From assembly GCA_026120185.1 (NCBI GenBank), contig JANUWF010001217.1, positions 2,340,001-2,404,000 of the forward strand: a DNA stretch of 64,000 nt. The letters are read 5' to 3'. The notes under the pieces are model-generated. The model ran no database searches, was not told where the DNA came from, and saw nothing but the letters and a program-made list of their open reading frames with translations. Below, piece by piece: positions 23,102-37,000 of the stretch. The translations under genes were made by a program, and so were the position numbers. How positions within the stretch are numbered: the first letter of the stretch is position 1; the number at the start of each line of letters is the position of its first letter. The DNA is from Voacanga thouarsii. Taxonomy: Eukaryota > Streptophyta > Magnoliopsida > Gentianales > Apocynaceae.

Positions 23102-25570
23102 CTTTTTACTTCAATGCATGACAAACTTAGTCAGTGAGGCTTCTTCTACTACTAGGCTTTGGGAATAGCTAGGTGTTTGTGCTTAGGCTTAGCACAATAA
23201 GAGAATTTTTTATACATCTACCTGCCTTACTATCTTAAAATATTAGGTTCAGGAGGTACTCTGTACCTCTATAGTACTTATCTTTGGGCCTTTTCTTTTC
23301 TGTGCTAGATACAAATACTCATTTTTATTATATTGGCTTTTGTAAACGGTGCATTATTCTTTTTTTTCTCCATTATTTGAAATATCTTCGTTTCTTGCTT
23401 GTGAATTGCTGCAAGTTAAGATGAATACGAGATAACTAGTCTTTTATCTTGCAATTGCAACTTTTTTTATTTTTTGCGGCATTAGAATTGGCACTTTGCT
23501 AAACTCTGGTTGTATCTGAATTGTCTTTCAACGATATTGTCTTATTTAATAAAAGTACAAGTAGATAATAATTAAATTGAGATAAGTTGGTGGGAATATA
23601 ATAAAAATTTATTAAATATATAAAGTCAAGTAAAATTTAAGATAGGATAAAAAAATAAAATATAATGATTTATAAGTATATGGTAATTTTTAAAAAATAA
23701 AAAATAATAATTTTTTAAACTAAAATAATATTTGGATTAGATTGAAAATGAATAAAGTCAATATCTTAGATTTGAGAAATTTTTACTTCACAGGAGTGCC
23801 CATGTGAATTGTTGAAGCTTGCGGCGGAAATAATTGAAGCTCTAGACTTCGTAGGCTTAAAGAATTTTTTCGTGCTCTTCATCTGTGAAAGATTCTTTAG
23901 CATTTGTTTCTAGTTTCTATTACTTTAGCCATGAAATTTGAAAAAAGATAGATTCCATTCGACCTTTCTTTAGAGCGAAGGAAGAGGTCGTGCAATTGTG
24001 GTTTTTACTGACAAAACTTGGAACTTTGGCTCTCAACCTACCCCACACGTGTAAAATCAAATCAAAGGCCTTATCTCTAATTAGTGCAAGTCCAATTCTG
24101 AATACTTTAGCAAAAGAATAAAAACTTTTCCTTTGTTTTATTCGACATTTGAAAAAGGCGTATTTAGTATTTAGATAAAGACTGAATCAACGTAAATTTA
24201 TTAAAATTTAATAAAATAATATTAAATAAATATAGAGTTTAATTATTAATAAAAAATATATAATATATTATAAGTATATAATAATTTTTTAAAAATAAAA
24301 ATTATTTAAATTCATAATTTTTAAATTAAAATTTTAATTTGAATTAAAAAAATTACTTTTCAAATACAGCCTTAAAAAAAAAAAAGAAAAAATGTTACAA
24401 ATTGTCTTACATCACTCTATTTTACTTTGACGATTTTTAATACCAACTTTTATTCTCCCTCCGGTCCTCATGTATACTTACGGTTAAAATTATTAAATAA
24501 GTTTATATATTTCAAAGATAAAAAAAAAAGAGAAAAAGGACTGAGTTATAAAAGGATTGTGCTTAGTCAAAATTTTGGATTAATCATTTTTAACTTTTAA
24601 GAGAGCATGTAATTTTTTATTGGCCAACCAGAACCAAAATGGTGATTGCTAAAACCATGACCGGCCGGAACAGCCGGTTTTCAGCCTTTAACCGTGACCG
24701 CCTTAGGCCTATACAAGCTATTGACAATGACTATTTTGGTATGCATTATTGGGAAAGTTGAGTGCATTAGTTAAAGAGGCATCCTCCTCTCCAAAATTTT
24801 GATTGGTAGTCATTTTCAGAAATTGTGATGAGGGAAAAGACTTGAGCATTCACTGGCAACAAAAATTAATAGATAAGTTTGTTTAAATATAATAAAAATT
24901 ATTAAATATATAAAGTTAAAATAGAATTTAAGTGAGATTAACGAAAAAAATATAATATATTATGAGTATATTATAATTTTTTATAAAAATTATTTAAATT
25001 ATAATTATTTTAAAATAAAAATTTAGACTAAAATAGATTAGAAAAAATCTCAATTCACTTGCGTCCTAAGAATCAACTAAGATGCTATAAGTTCAAGAAC
25101 CCTTATTGCTTTTTTCACTTGTTCTAACTGCTAATTTTCATATTTATCACATTTTTTTGAATAACATTAAAAATCTTCTAATCTTTTAATAATATCAAAG
25201 TACGTTATTTAATAATAATATAAATAGTTATAATTCAACTATATAATCCCCATTCTTTTTCTTCATGAAAAGTACACTTTAGTGTAGTTTTATATAAAGA
25301 TTGAAAAATCTTTAATGTTATTAGTATTGAGAGAAGTCTTATTATTTTCTTTTAGGTGATGAGGATCATATTTAAGTTTTCTACTTCAAAAACTAGAATT
25401 AAATGATACTTCTATCTTAAAATATGTCTTTTTAAAATGGTTTTTCTTTTATCAAAATATTTTATTCATTTTAACATATCTATCATTATCACTCAAATCA
25501 CACATTAAGGAAGTTCTATTATCTATGAAGTTTTTAGCTGATGAAATGACTATCATATACTTAGATATTG

Positions 25571-25613
<43 letters not shown>

Positions 25614-26088
25614 AATTCAAATTAAAAAATCACTTTAATTTGAAAAAAATATAATTTAAATAATTTTTATTTCTAAAAAAATATCATATATTCACAACAT
25701 ATTATATATATATTTACTCCACTTAAATCCTACATTGGCAAAACATATTTAATAACTTTTATTATATTCAAACAAATTTATTTCAAAATAATTCATATTC
25801 AAATACACATTAATCAACTATATTATTAAATATATTAGGAAGAAAAAGTAGATTATTTTGACACTGGTTATTATTTTTTATCAAAAAAAGTAATAGCATT
25901 TTGAAAATCAATTAGTGTGATAATTTAGTAAGGTAGTAAATAGAATAAAAATATAATTAAAGAAAAAATAATAATACTTTAAATATTTTAAAATACCATA
26001 TAATTTGAATATAAAAAGATTACTCTAAAACACTATTTATTAATAACCAGCGAAATAACTTTGTAAATACCAAAACAAATGCAATAAA
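23102..26088. other. AT-rich intergenic DNA
   Basis: No gene is visible. It contains copy 2 of the 120-bp repeat at about 23818-23930, several stretches resembling each other of the form AAAATTTATTAAATATATAAAGT (near 23600, 24190 and 24895), and a CCGGCCGG-containing patch at about 24655-24720 that may be a fragment of a hAT element end. Confidence 0.5.
25574..25611. repeat. (TA)n microsatellite
   Basis: About 19 uninterrupted TA units in AT-rich DNA. Confidence 0.95.
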
Positions 26089-26105
26089 TCTCTCTCTCTC
26101 TCTCC

Positions 26106-26151
<46 letters not shown>
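26089..26151. repeat. (CT)n(TA)n compound microsatellite
   Basis: A CT run with a single CCC break changes into a TA run of about 14 units. Confidence 0.95.
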
Positions 26152-26158
<7 letters not shown>

Positions 26159-26159
26159 G

Positions 26160-26521
26160 AAGACTGTGAGAAAACTACATGACGTTGTCCTGTGCTGTCA
26201 CGTGACGATTTGAATCTACATAAAATTCCACTAAATATAGATCCTCAAAGGCCTTTAGAGACCCATAACAGATTTGCTTTCGCTATTGGCACAGTGCGCG
26301 GTGCTCATGCTCTCCTCCCCAATGTCCCTCTCTCTTCTGTTCCTCTCGCTTTGGCTAATTTGAGTTGCCTAAATTCCAAAACCCATTGTCTTCCTTATCT
26401 CAAAGAGGATGCTTGAACTTCTGTGCTTATCTTTCTTCATCACCCTTTCAATGTCGATCAAGTTTAACTCCAACGAAAAACCATACTTCAAAGTCTCAAT
26501 TCTCGCGGGTACTCTATTAAT
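26160..26521. other. Short open frames of unknown nature, split by a hAT insertion
   Basis: Two overlapping small frames (26192-26416 and 26409 onward) have no recognisable motif. The second continues past the hAT insertion if that is removed, but soon meets stops. The region up to about 27200 has an uneven base composition that may be an old untranslated region. I would not call a gene. Confidence 0.25.
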
Positions 26522-27047
26522 CATGGTTTTTGGGACCAGATCGGACCGGACAGGTCGGTCCGATCATGGACCAGTACTGTTGCCGATATGATCCCAGCCT
26601 TCTAACCAGTTTCTCTCAAAACTGTTGTCTTTTCTTCAAGCTGTGTTGGACTAGTTGGTCCAACCGATGAACCAGTGGATCGGCTGGTCCAAATTGAACC
26701 GGTCATGTTTTTTAAAAAAAAAATTTGGATCAAATTTTATAATTTTTGAAAGTAAATTAAATTATATAATTTAATAAATTACTTTAAATTTTCTTATGTG
26801 TTTGATTGTTAGTTATAAATTACGAATGATTACTTTTAATCATGAATTTGAATGTTTATATCTTTATGGACTTAAATTATACTATATTATTGATCAATTT
26901 TTTAAAAAACTAATTATATTTTTAAAATTAAATTTATAATATTTCGGTTTAATTATAGTTCAATTACGACCTAATTACGATTGAATCATTAAACTGTAAA
27001 TCAGTAAATTTTTCACTTCGATGGCTGGCCCGATTTTGAAAACATTG
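26522..27047. mobile_element. Short hAT element, relative of 19813-21213
   Basis: Ends CATGGTTTTTGGGACCAG and, reversed, CAATGTTTTCAAAATCGG match those of the 1,401-bp element. Flanks CTATTAAT (26514-26521) and CTATTAGT (27048-27055) are an 8-bp target duplication with one mismatch. The subterminal GTCGGTCCGATCATGGACC and TCGGTTTAATTATAGTTCAA stretches have counterparts in the longer copy, while the middle is deleted. Confidence 0.9.
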
Positions 27048-27559
27048 CTATTAGTTTCATCTTTGTTCAATTTCGTTGCATTTTCTATTTATCTATTTTT
27101 GTACAATCTAAGAAATTGCTAATGTTTCAGGTATTCGCAATTGATTCAGGAATCAGAACTCGCAAGAAAGATTGTATAAAATTGGGATGGAGGTATCATT
27201 GTGGTTTTTTGTGGATGAATTAATAGGGGTTTTTATGATCCTGAGCAAAACTCATAGTCTTTTTTCTCTTTCTGTCTTTATCTCGGTCATTTTGCTTTCG
27301 TTATTATCATTAGTAATAAATTGATTATACCCGAAGAAAATGTTCATTATTCTTTAAATTAAACATTAGTTTCTTCTCAATTCAAATATTTAATTTAATT
27401 TAATTTAAATAATATTTATTTTAAAAAATTATTAAATATTAATAATATATTATATTTTCTCTTTAATAATATTTTATAATATTTAATAATATTTAAATAA
27501 ATTAATAATTATTATCCAAATATATCCATAAATAATTTAACGATCCACATAAAATAGTT

Positions 27560-28048
27560 CAATAATGCATCTTTAGTTGTGATGCCAAAAAGATATTTTT
27601 AATTGATTTGAATTATTATACTATCACAAGTAAATATCAAATTATACTTTTAAATATATATATGTTTTATTTAAAATTAAATATAAAAATTTATTACTAA
27701 AATATTATAAATTGACCTAAAATATGTAGTAAAATTAAAAAAATGGGGCCTGAATTAAAGTTTGGAAAAAGGTGATGAGATGAGAAGTGCCAAAACCAAG
27801 CACAGACTGACCCGCCCCGTCATCAGTTTTGTTTTTCTCTCCTTCCAACTTTACGAATGTGGCAATAATTCAAAGAATTAGCGGGAAGCCCCAAAAAGGC
27901 CTATTGTTTATATGCTCATCATTCATCACTTCCACACCATGAAATTCGATCCCAGTCTCACTCCCAAAACTTGCTCTCTTCCGACACTGCTACAGTATCA
28001 GCCCAAAATTTGAGGTTCAGTTTGCAACAAGCCGCAGAAGAACTGAAA
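27560..28048 (+). promoter_or_regulatory. RDR gene upstream region, conserved in the duplicate
   Basis: Colinear with 2929-3588. The best TATA-like element is TTTATATG at 27907-27914, about 140 bp before the ATG; the duplicate has TATTTATAC at the same place. Both then share GCTCATCATTCATCACT, a likely start-site region. Upstream is AT-rich without clear motifs. Confidence 0.4.
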
Positions 28049-31000
28049 ATGGCTGATCCAGTGATTCTCCCGCAAAGGGCAGAAGAGATCATCATGAAAA
28101 TTTGCAGGGATAAGCATCTCGACCCACCAGACTCAGAGGCACGAGGACGGCTTGCGGCAGCGGGAGAAGGAGTTGCCGTTCAAGTTCTTGCAAGAATATA
28201 TAACCAACAGACGCAGATAAGAAATCTGAGCGGCCTCATTGTTTGGTTAATTGATAATCCTCAAAGTCCATTACGAGTCTCTGCTCAACGGAGTTCTCAG
28301 AGCCCAGACGGTCAACTTCAGAGTCCATCTAACAGTTCATCTCCTCTGAGAGCTGCTTTGCCTTCGTCCTCTGATTACCCTCATGGTGCTGCTGCTTCTC
28401 CCCCAAGTACTGTCTTGTTTTTCTTTTCCTGCTTTTGTGATGCTTAATGTTGATCTCGACTGCTCCTTTTCGCAATACATTTCGGTTGAATTTGAATTTG
28501 TCATGTATAGAACAAACTAAAAATGTTTTCTTTGCCCACAGAATGTCAAAATGGGCCATTCAAAAATGCCATGAAAGCTATTTCCATTTTTCTCCTCCTC
28601 TTCTCTTGTAATTATGTCTCCACACTCGTAACGAGGTACTGAGTGGTTTTGGAGTCAAATTCTAAGCCTTTTTTAGCCAAAGAAAAAAAAAGAACATTTC
28701 GACAAATTTCTTCTCTGGGATTCACGTTACTAGCTTTTATGAAAGAATATGCTAGCTAGGGCATATTCTTAATGCTTCTTCATATCATTTTTCGCTGGTT
28801 TTGGATGTCATGGTGCGTTGAATTGCTGGAGAATTTGTTAAAAGGCACCTAACAATGTTTTTTTTTAAAATTCTTATGGACATTCTCAGACGGTTCTAAT
28901 AAAGTCAGTCGACAGTTATCTTTTTCTGGTGAACGTGAGATCAGAGAGGATCATTCTAGTATTAGTCAGCAGTTAACGATCCTCAGTCAACTGGAATTTA
29001 GAAGGTTATTTTTGGTACTCAGCTACATTGGGAGGTTAGTCTTCCTTTTAAAAAAAAAAATATATATATATAGATATTCTAATATTCTAATATATATATA
29101 TATATTCTGTTCAGTCCATTTCCACAATGTTCAATTTTCAACCGGAGAATTTCTTGTTACAGGAAAAAGCTGGAAGAGGTTATCAGCACTGATGCTGCTG
29201 ATGATATTGTGAGAAAGAAAGATCTTCCAATGGCTGATTTTGAGTCACAGATTTGGAATACTTATGGCCAACATTTCTGTGAAAAGATAGACGGTAGAAG
29301 TCAGGTGAAGAACGTTTCTAGACTCTACTACTTCCTTTGTCTGCGCTTTGTCATTGACTTATTTGTTTCTACTTCTAATGTATTTTGGGTTAATTTCAAT
29401 TTGGCCCTTCAAAATTTGCATATTTTGTAATTTAGCCCCTCTTGATCCAAATTGATTGATCACATTCTCCAAAGATTTTGAAATTCTCAGTTAAACCCTT
29501 TCTCTTTTCTGACAATAGATTTCGCATATTTATTTATTTTTTCTTTTTTCTTCTTCTCTCCTTCCCACTTACTTGAAGCAGATCAATTTATTGAAAATGC
29601 ATCATGCATTATAGGTGGATCTAGATGACATATTTGCCCTGGAGATTTTTTTTTTCTTTTTTGTATATTAGTCTACTCTATCAATCAAATCTGAGTGTAT
29701 CCATTAAAAAGAAATGGAAGGCATTAATTGAGAATTTTAAAATTTTTGGGTACAAGTTCGAGAGGGGGCTAGTTAAATAACTGCTTGTTTTCTATATATT
29801 GTGAGGGCTCATTTGGTAAATCCGAAATTTGAAGACTGAAGTCTGAATATTTAAGTATTTAATTCTGAAAATTTAAGTCTTAAGACTGAATTCTGAAATC
29901 TAAAGTTTGAATCTGAAGTCTAAATTAATTATAGTTTATTTTTGCACTATATTTTATTATAATTTAAATTAAATATAAAAGAATATTAATAATTAAATGG
30001 GTATTTAACATATTCAAACCTTAGACGGTAGTAACTTTTAATTCATTTAAAATTTATAATAGGATTTCAATATGTTTTATTCAGTTAAGTGGTAATAAAA
30101 ATTTGTTATTAAATCCGCTTAATATTATCCATTATCAAACGTATTTAATGAAATAAATACTTAATTAGTTAATTTTAAGTGTTTAATTAAGTTACAAAAT
30201 AGGCCTTTAGTCTTCTAATCGTCATCCTTATTTTATGTTTTAAGGTGACCTTTCATAATGTATGAATATTTTTACAGTTGCATATGAATCTTGAAGATGC
30301 TCATAAGGTAATTAGTGATGCTTGATTTGCATTCTAAAAATTACTAAGGCACAGCAGTTTAGAGCATATGTTTTAGAATTGATGCAGTACAATTGATTTC
30401 TTTATTTTTTCCTCATCTTGCAGCATTCTGATTGGGAATCTGGGAGGACACATTTTTATTATTGTCATGTTTATGGAGATGGAAGTTATAGCTTTAAGGT
30501 ATGCGTTATCCAGTACAGATGCTGTTTCCTGCCCAAGCATGCTTTGGAATTTTGCACTATTTTTGTGTTCTACAATAGTGTGATCTTCTCCATTTGAAGT
30601 GTTTTGTTGGAGCATCATATGGTCTCGTATGTTAGTGCTTACACAGCCTAGATGTAAAGCTTTATCAAAGTCTGATATGACTTGCTGCTCCAACATGTTG
30701 TAATCTGAGCTTTAATGTAGATGCAGAGGTGAGGCGAAGATGCAACTTATAAAATAATCAAATGCTTTATCTTAGGCTAAGTTTGGTTTGTGAAGGGAAG
30801 GAGAAGGGGAAAGGGGAGGAGGAGTGGGACATTTTACTTCCATCAGGGGAAGTAAATGTAATTACTTTCATCCTATTTGATTGGAGTGGAAGGAAAGTAA
30901 ATATGATTTACCTCTCATTGTTTGGTTGTAAGGTATAAAAGGAGGAAATAATTATTGAATTACTATTATACCCATAAGACTAACTCATAAAAAATTTGCA

Positions 31001-34000
31001 AAGTAGGCCTTTTTCTTTTTCTTTTTTAAATGTTATATATATATTATGCATCATTATCACTGAGAGTGAATAATACCATGTCAAACTTTCATAAATTATC
31101 AACAAGAATATTCTTCTACTATTATTAATTTTTTTGAGAATAAAATAAATTTCATAAATTAGAAATTCAATTATCTAAAATAATCACCTTTAATTACAAG
31201 TCTAATTGTTATAAATTATTTCATTGATATATTTAATTAAAAAAATACGAGTATGATTTGAAGGCAACTACCATAACATACTCTCAGGAGGAGAGAAAAA
31301 AAAAAAAATCAACCATTTCATGAGCCCAAAATCAAGAGATTGCATTGAAGGTAGAATTGTAATAATAAAAATGCCCTAGGACAAAAGGGTCTTTTAACCC
31401 TCATTTACTTCCCAAACTCTCCAAAATGGAGAAAAACTGATGTGGAAGGGGTCCAATTCTCTTCCACATATACTTCCCCCCCTCAATCACTCCAACCAAA
31501 CGAAGTAAATCACACATGTACTTCTTATTTTACTTCCCCTTCCCTTTTCCTTCCCACTTTCACTCGAACCAAACTCACCCTAGTGTGTGCACTAATTTGC
31601 ACTATCTTGTCGCCCAATTGTCACATAAATTCTCTTTGTATTGTTCAGGGCCCGTGTATGAACACAACGAAAACTCATCTTCAAAGAGAACTAGGAGATG
31701 AAAATGTACTGGTTGTCAAGTTTGTTCGAGAGGGGAAGTATTCAGCTTTGAAGATAACCAGGGAAGGAATTCTTGTTGGCCTGAGGCGCTACCGCTTTTT
31801 TGGTGAAATATTTTATCCTTTTTCTGATTCAAATAGCTTGATATGTTCTCTCTTGTTTTCCTATGTTCCTATTAGCTGCTTACCTTGATGCACTTGTATA
31901 GACAACTATTTTATATCTTGTAATAGAAGAAACTTTTTGCTCTATATTTGCATTGTAATGCATGTCATTGTTCATCATCTTTTTGGAGGTTTATGGGTTT
32001 TAGTATTCCCTCTGGGATGTGATTTACAACATATACAGCTTACTTTGATCACCCCTCTTTCATTGAGCTTGTGCATGCAATTTGCTCTTTTTCCATGGCT
32101 TTTGAAGTTCAAGTTTGTCTCCCTTCAGGAATCTGGTTTAGAAGGATGACATCCTTTGTGAAGACAGGCCTACTGGATTAAAGTAGTAGAGATGGTCATT
32201 GTTATCACTATCAACATCATCATCATTACATCAGAAATGTCTTGTATGGTTGAAAGTTCTGTTGTTGAGCACTTCGATAATAGAACCATGTTTATCACAT
32301 TGATAATTACTTGGCATCTGTTACCCTTTGGCCAAAATTGGATATTCGGTGTCAACGGTCTTAGACTTTGTCATTACATCCCATTTCTGAGAACCACACA
32401 ATTCCAATGTCAAGTGTGGTTTATTACATCTTTAACCTAAGTCAATGAAGTTATAGTAGAGAAGTGTTATTCTTGTGCCTCGTGCCTTTACCAGCAACTG
32501 TATAGCCATGGATCTCCATTTCGATAACTGTTACTGGATTTTGTCTTAGCAACTATCTTGTTGCTTGCTTTCATGGGCAGATTCTTGAATTGTCAAAAGG
32601 TCTTTTCCGCCTTCTTGATTTAAACATTTTTAATTTTTTAATTTTTACAAAATCATTGTTTGGATTTCTTTGGTTGAGATCCTGGGTTGTTATTGGTCAT
32701 AGCTTGTCTGTTGTGTAGTGGTTAGTAATATTTCCTTACCATGTGACCATAGTCTTATTTGTAGTTATATCAATTATCACTTAAACCATGCCAGTATGTC
32801 TCAAGTGGGTAATTGTTCATGCATTTACTCTCAGGATGCTTTGAAGAAAGCCTGGTTGATGATGAATTTCCCTGTTTATTTTACAGTGTTTAAAGATGAA
32901 AGCAATGATGATAAGAAGAAAGCAAGAAGAATGGAGAAGGATGAATCATCAGTTTTTGCTGGTGTAAAATGCTTTTTTGTCAGATTTGAGTCTCTTGCCC
33001 CATGCAATGGGAGTGAATCTTACATTTTATCTTCAAAAAGCATGTATGAAGCAAGGTGCCTTTTTATGCATGTGCATATGGTCTCTAGCATGGCAAAGTA
33101 CATGGCCAGGTGATTATGGGAATTAACCTTCTCTGATGTTTATAGCTACAACTTGTTATAAGCAGCAGGGTTATATTTGTGATGCAGGTTTTCTCTTATC
33201 CTGTCAAAGACTCTAAAGCTTCCAGTTGATCTTTCAGCTGTTGTAGTTGAACAAATCCAAGATACATATTGCCGTGTATAACTTATGTTTCTTTCCTTTG
33301 GTTTTCCCAATTTTCAATTACTTCTACTTGTGCAAGAAACATGCCTGAATCTAGTAGACTATTTAGTTGTTTTATTCTTCCTTCTCTGCATTGTAGGATG
33401 AGAACGATCGTACTATCCATGGGGAAGATGGAGAACCCCTTATACTCACAGATGGAACTGGTTTTATTTCAGAAGATTTGGCATTGAAATGTCCTCGGGA
33501 TTTTGGCCGAGCAAAATATATAAGTGACAGGGATTTTCAGGTAACTAGCTTTGTTCTTCTGTATGATGTCAAAAAGTTAAGGACCATCTTTGCTAGGTGT
33601 ACTTTTGCAGCTTGAATGGTTAAATCACCATATTCCTTTTCTGTGTTTTGAGGATTTGAAAAGGAATTTAGGAAGACAAAAAGCACCTGTCTGAAGTTAT
33701 TCTTTACCTTATCAAGTGATGAATACTCTAATATTCTTGACTTTTATGGACACTGCTGAATTCTGTTAATAGAAATTACTTTCCCACTTTTCCCTTCCAT
33801 AGATTGGGTATGGTGGTATTACTACTGGAGCTTCTAAGACTAATGAAAATATTGCTGGATTCTTATTGGTAGTCAGTTTGCACAATCTGCTGTATGATAG
33901 ACATTAGACTGAGAAGAATTCTTGAGTTCTAAAATTGCAATGTTAATTCCAATCAAAACATAATTGATTTAGGTGATGTATGTTATTACCAGGGGAAGGG

Positions 34001-37000
34001 GGGAGCATATTGCATACTTTGCTTGATGTTGCATTGACAGTTCTGAATGTAGTGATCAAAATGATCATGCACTTGGAAATGTTTTAGCATACTTGATATA
34101 TAGTTGTATTCATTGTCTCCAATTAATTCAACCAGAAGGTGGAAAGTTGTAGCGTACTAATTACCGATCAAAGATGGGAAAGCACTAGTAGTGGGTTGTG
34201 GAGTCTTGAGACTAAAAGTCTATTGAAAAATCATTACATGAATAACTGTACTTTGAATATGTGCATGAGATGTGGGAGTGTACTTGAGATAATCTCTTGT
34301 CCAAATGGCTATAATTTAAGCAAAAGAAAAGTTGCTATATATATATATTTTTTTTGAGATTTTGTGTGAGCGGTTGCTTTTATGTGTTAATCTCTTTATG
34401 ACACTATGATAGTTTACTTTTATTTTTGCTTTTGATGATCCTATTGAACGGACACTGAATTAGATTTTGTTTTGATGAAGTTTTTATTTGTGTATCTAGA
34501 GATTTCGTGATTATATTGCATCTGAGAATGTATCCTTAGAGCAAAGAGAAGCAGAAGCTGGGAGCAAAGAACCGGTATATTGTTGATTCTGTTGTGTCTT
34601 TTCTCCTTTTCAGTTTGTATTTGGAATAGTGCACTTATTTGCCAATGTTGTGTTTTAAGTTTAATACTATGTTTTTCCTCTTCTTTTTTTTTAAATTCTA
34701 TTTTGTTTTGTTTTATTTAATTTATTTATTTTTTCTTCCAGCCTCTTCTGATGCAGTGTCGGTTGTTCAAGGATGGTTGTGCTGTTAAGGGAACACTACT
34801 TGTCAATAGGAAGGTGCTTTTTCACATTTCCTTAGTATATTATTCAATTGACGACTTATAATTTTTGTCGGGTGTTGAAATCTCAGTCATCTTCCTCACA
34901 TGATATGAGCACCTTTGGAACCAATACATGGTTATCTTTGAGAAGGAAGGTTTAGGCTTTTGACATCTGTAATCTTTACTCTGGTGTCTGTTCCTGTAAC
35001 ATCTCCATCTTTTTCCCATTGCAGTCAACATAGAGATTGATAAAAGAGTTTAGCATATGACTTGAGTTAATTCTGCTTTTCTTCTGATATGACGCCTACC
35101 TGATACTGTCAATGTCTCCACATCTTACCATTTCAAGGTCTGTTGTGTTGGGTCCTCTTATCAGTTGTCACATATTCTTGGCTCTGGTTGGCTCATATCT
35201 GAGGTTTGCACTTGGCTTGAAACCATAGAGTGATGAATTATGCCTCTTTTTTTTTTTTTTGAAAATGTTTCAGGGGTATAACGATTTCTTTGAGCTATTG
35301 GTTAAAGTAATTCCCTACTCACTAGTTGGCAATGTGGGAAATGCAATTTTTTTTCTTTCTTTTTTTGTCTGTGCCTACAAGGAATCATTTGTTGATTGGA
35401 AACTTGCATTTCCATGTAACCAAAGTGCCATGCTTCAGGAGCAAATTGCATCTGTCCTCTCTCAGGCTTCTTTTTAAGTTTAATCTTTGATTACTTTATT
35501 CAAAACCATCTCTTGAACTTTAAAAAGAATTCTGCTTCTTGCATTGGATTGAGCACAGTGTTCTTGGCCACAACACATAAGTGGATTATGTTTAAGGATT
35601 CTTAATTGTTGTAAAGATAATGGCTATCAAATTTAATTGGATAGACTCTTGTTTTTAATTATCTACATGAGCCATATGATGAGGGAAATCTTGGTTGAGC
35701 TGGACAACATACACCCTCTCTCTTGTAAATGTGGACTGCTGATGTCTAGTTATAATGGGCTCCATGTTCATGTGAGGAGGGTGTACTATGCCAGCTCAAC
35801 AAGGATTTCCCAACTATTTGGAGCCCTGCTTGTGGATTTAAAGTAGTTCTCAATCTGAAGCAGAATGCAAATGTTGGATTTCATCTAAATTTAGCACATT
35901 TTCTTTGTACTTCAAAAGATATTTTCTTCTTTTTTAGTGCAGGAGTATGTGAAGGGAAGGTGACCATTAATGCACCTCAATCACATGCCTTGATTTGTTT
36001 CCTACAGAATGTTGTTACTTTATTTTTCCCATCTTGTTTCATAGCTAACGGAACTTATCCCTCGATAGCTTCCACCAGGAACCATTCAGATCAGAACCTC
36101 AATGGTGAAGGTTGAGAGAGATGACACCTGTCCTTTTACTAAATCATTTAACTCATTGGAAATAGTTGCAGTAAGGTATGTTCTTTCAACAGATCCTACT
36201 AGGTAATTTTCCATTTTGCCGTAGTTTCATAATGTATTTACTGTGGGTTTTGATTTCAAAGGCCTAAGATGCTTATGATTTGGCCGGCATTGAGTTGAAT
36301 TAGTGTTACTGCAACGCCATTTTGTGTTCTAATGTAATTTCCATTCTCCCCTAAATGGGAGGAAGGGTGCGAAAATAAATTATTTGTATCGTTTGTATAA
36401 TTTTCAGCAACAAAATAACCTACCGTACCAAGAAATGTATAACCTCCATGTGGTTTCAACAATATTCTTCTTATGACGGGTACTGTAGCCACGACCCATT
36501 GGGTATGCACTGGGTAAATCCCACTTCGTGGGTCTAGCCGGTAAAGAATTACGAGGATATAAACTAGTTTAGGTAAGCCTTAGCTGACTGGCACAACACA
36601 ATTGAGGAGGCGAATAGACAAGTCCTTATAGGAGATTCGAACTCGTGACCTTACGGTCTTTGCACGTTGGCTACCGCATTCAGGGCATTTCACAACATTC
36701 TTTTTATGATGCGGAAGGAAGTCCCATGAATATTCTGACCCGAGCAATTCCTCCCTTCAACACCCCCCGCCCCCTGGGACCCCAAGGAAAAGAAAAGTAT
36801 AGTTCCAAATAACATAATTCAGGACCCTTATTTGATTTAATCAATGACTGGGAAAGTATTTGAATTGGTACACTGTCTATGGTAACTTCCAGAGGAGTTC
36901 AAGTATAATTATGAATCTAAGTAGTGGAAAGAAATCATAAGCCGTCAGGGAAATGAAGATTTTCGCAACCTAAGCAGACATGGTGGAAGATAAGCTTGAA

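Noticed and set aside
26192..26416. 74-codon open frame before the RDR gene
   Set aside because: No motif, no splice context, and close to microsatellites; not enough for a gene call.
27971..28048. Upstream in-frame ATG of the RDR gene (26 extra codons)
   Set aside because: The duplicate copy has an in-frame TAA just before the MVDPV start, and the protein family begins at that point.
35259..35477. Possible extra RDR exon between exons 12 and 13
   Set aside because: It has an acceptor-like CAG, but the frame contains no family motif and joining exon 12 to exon 13 already gives a continuous family sequence.
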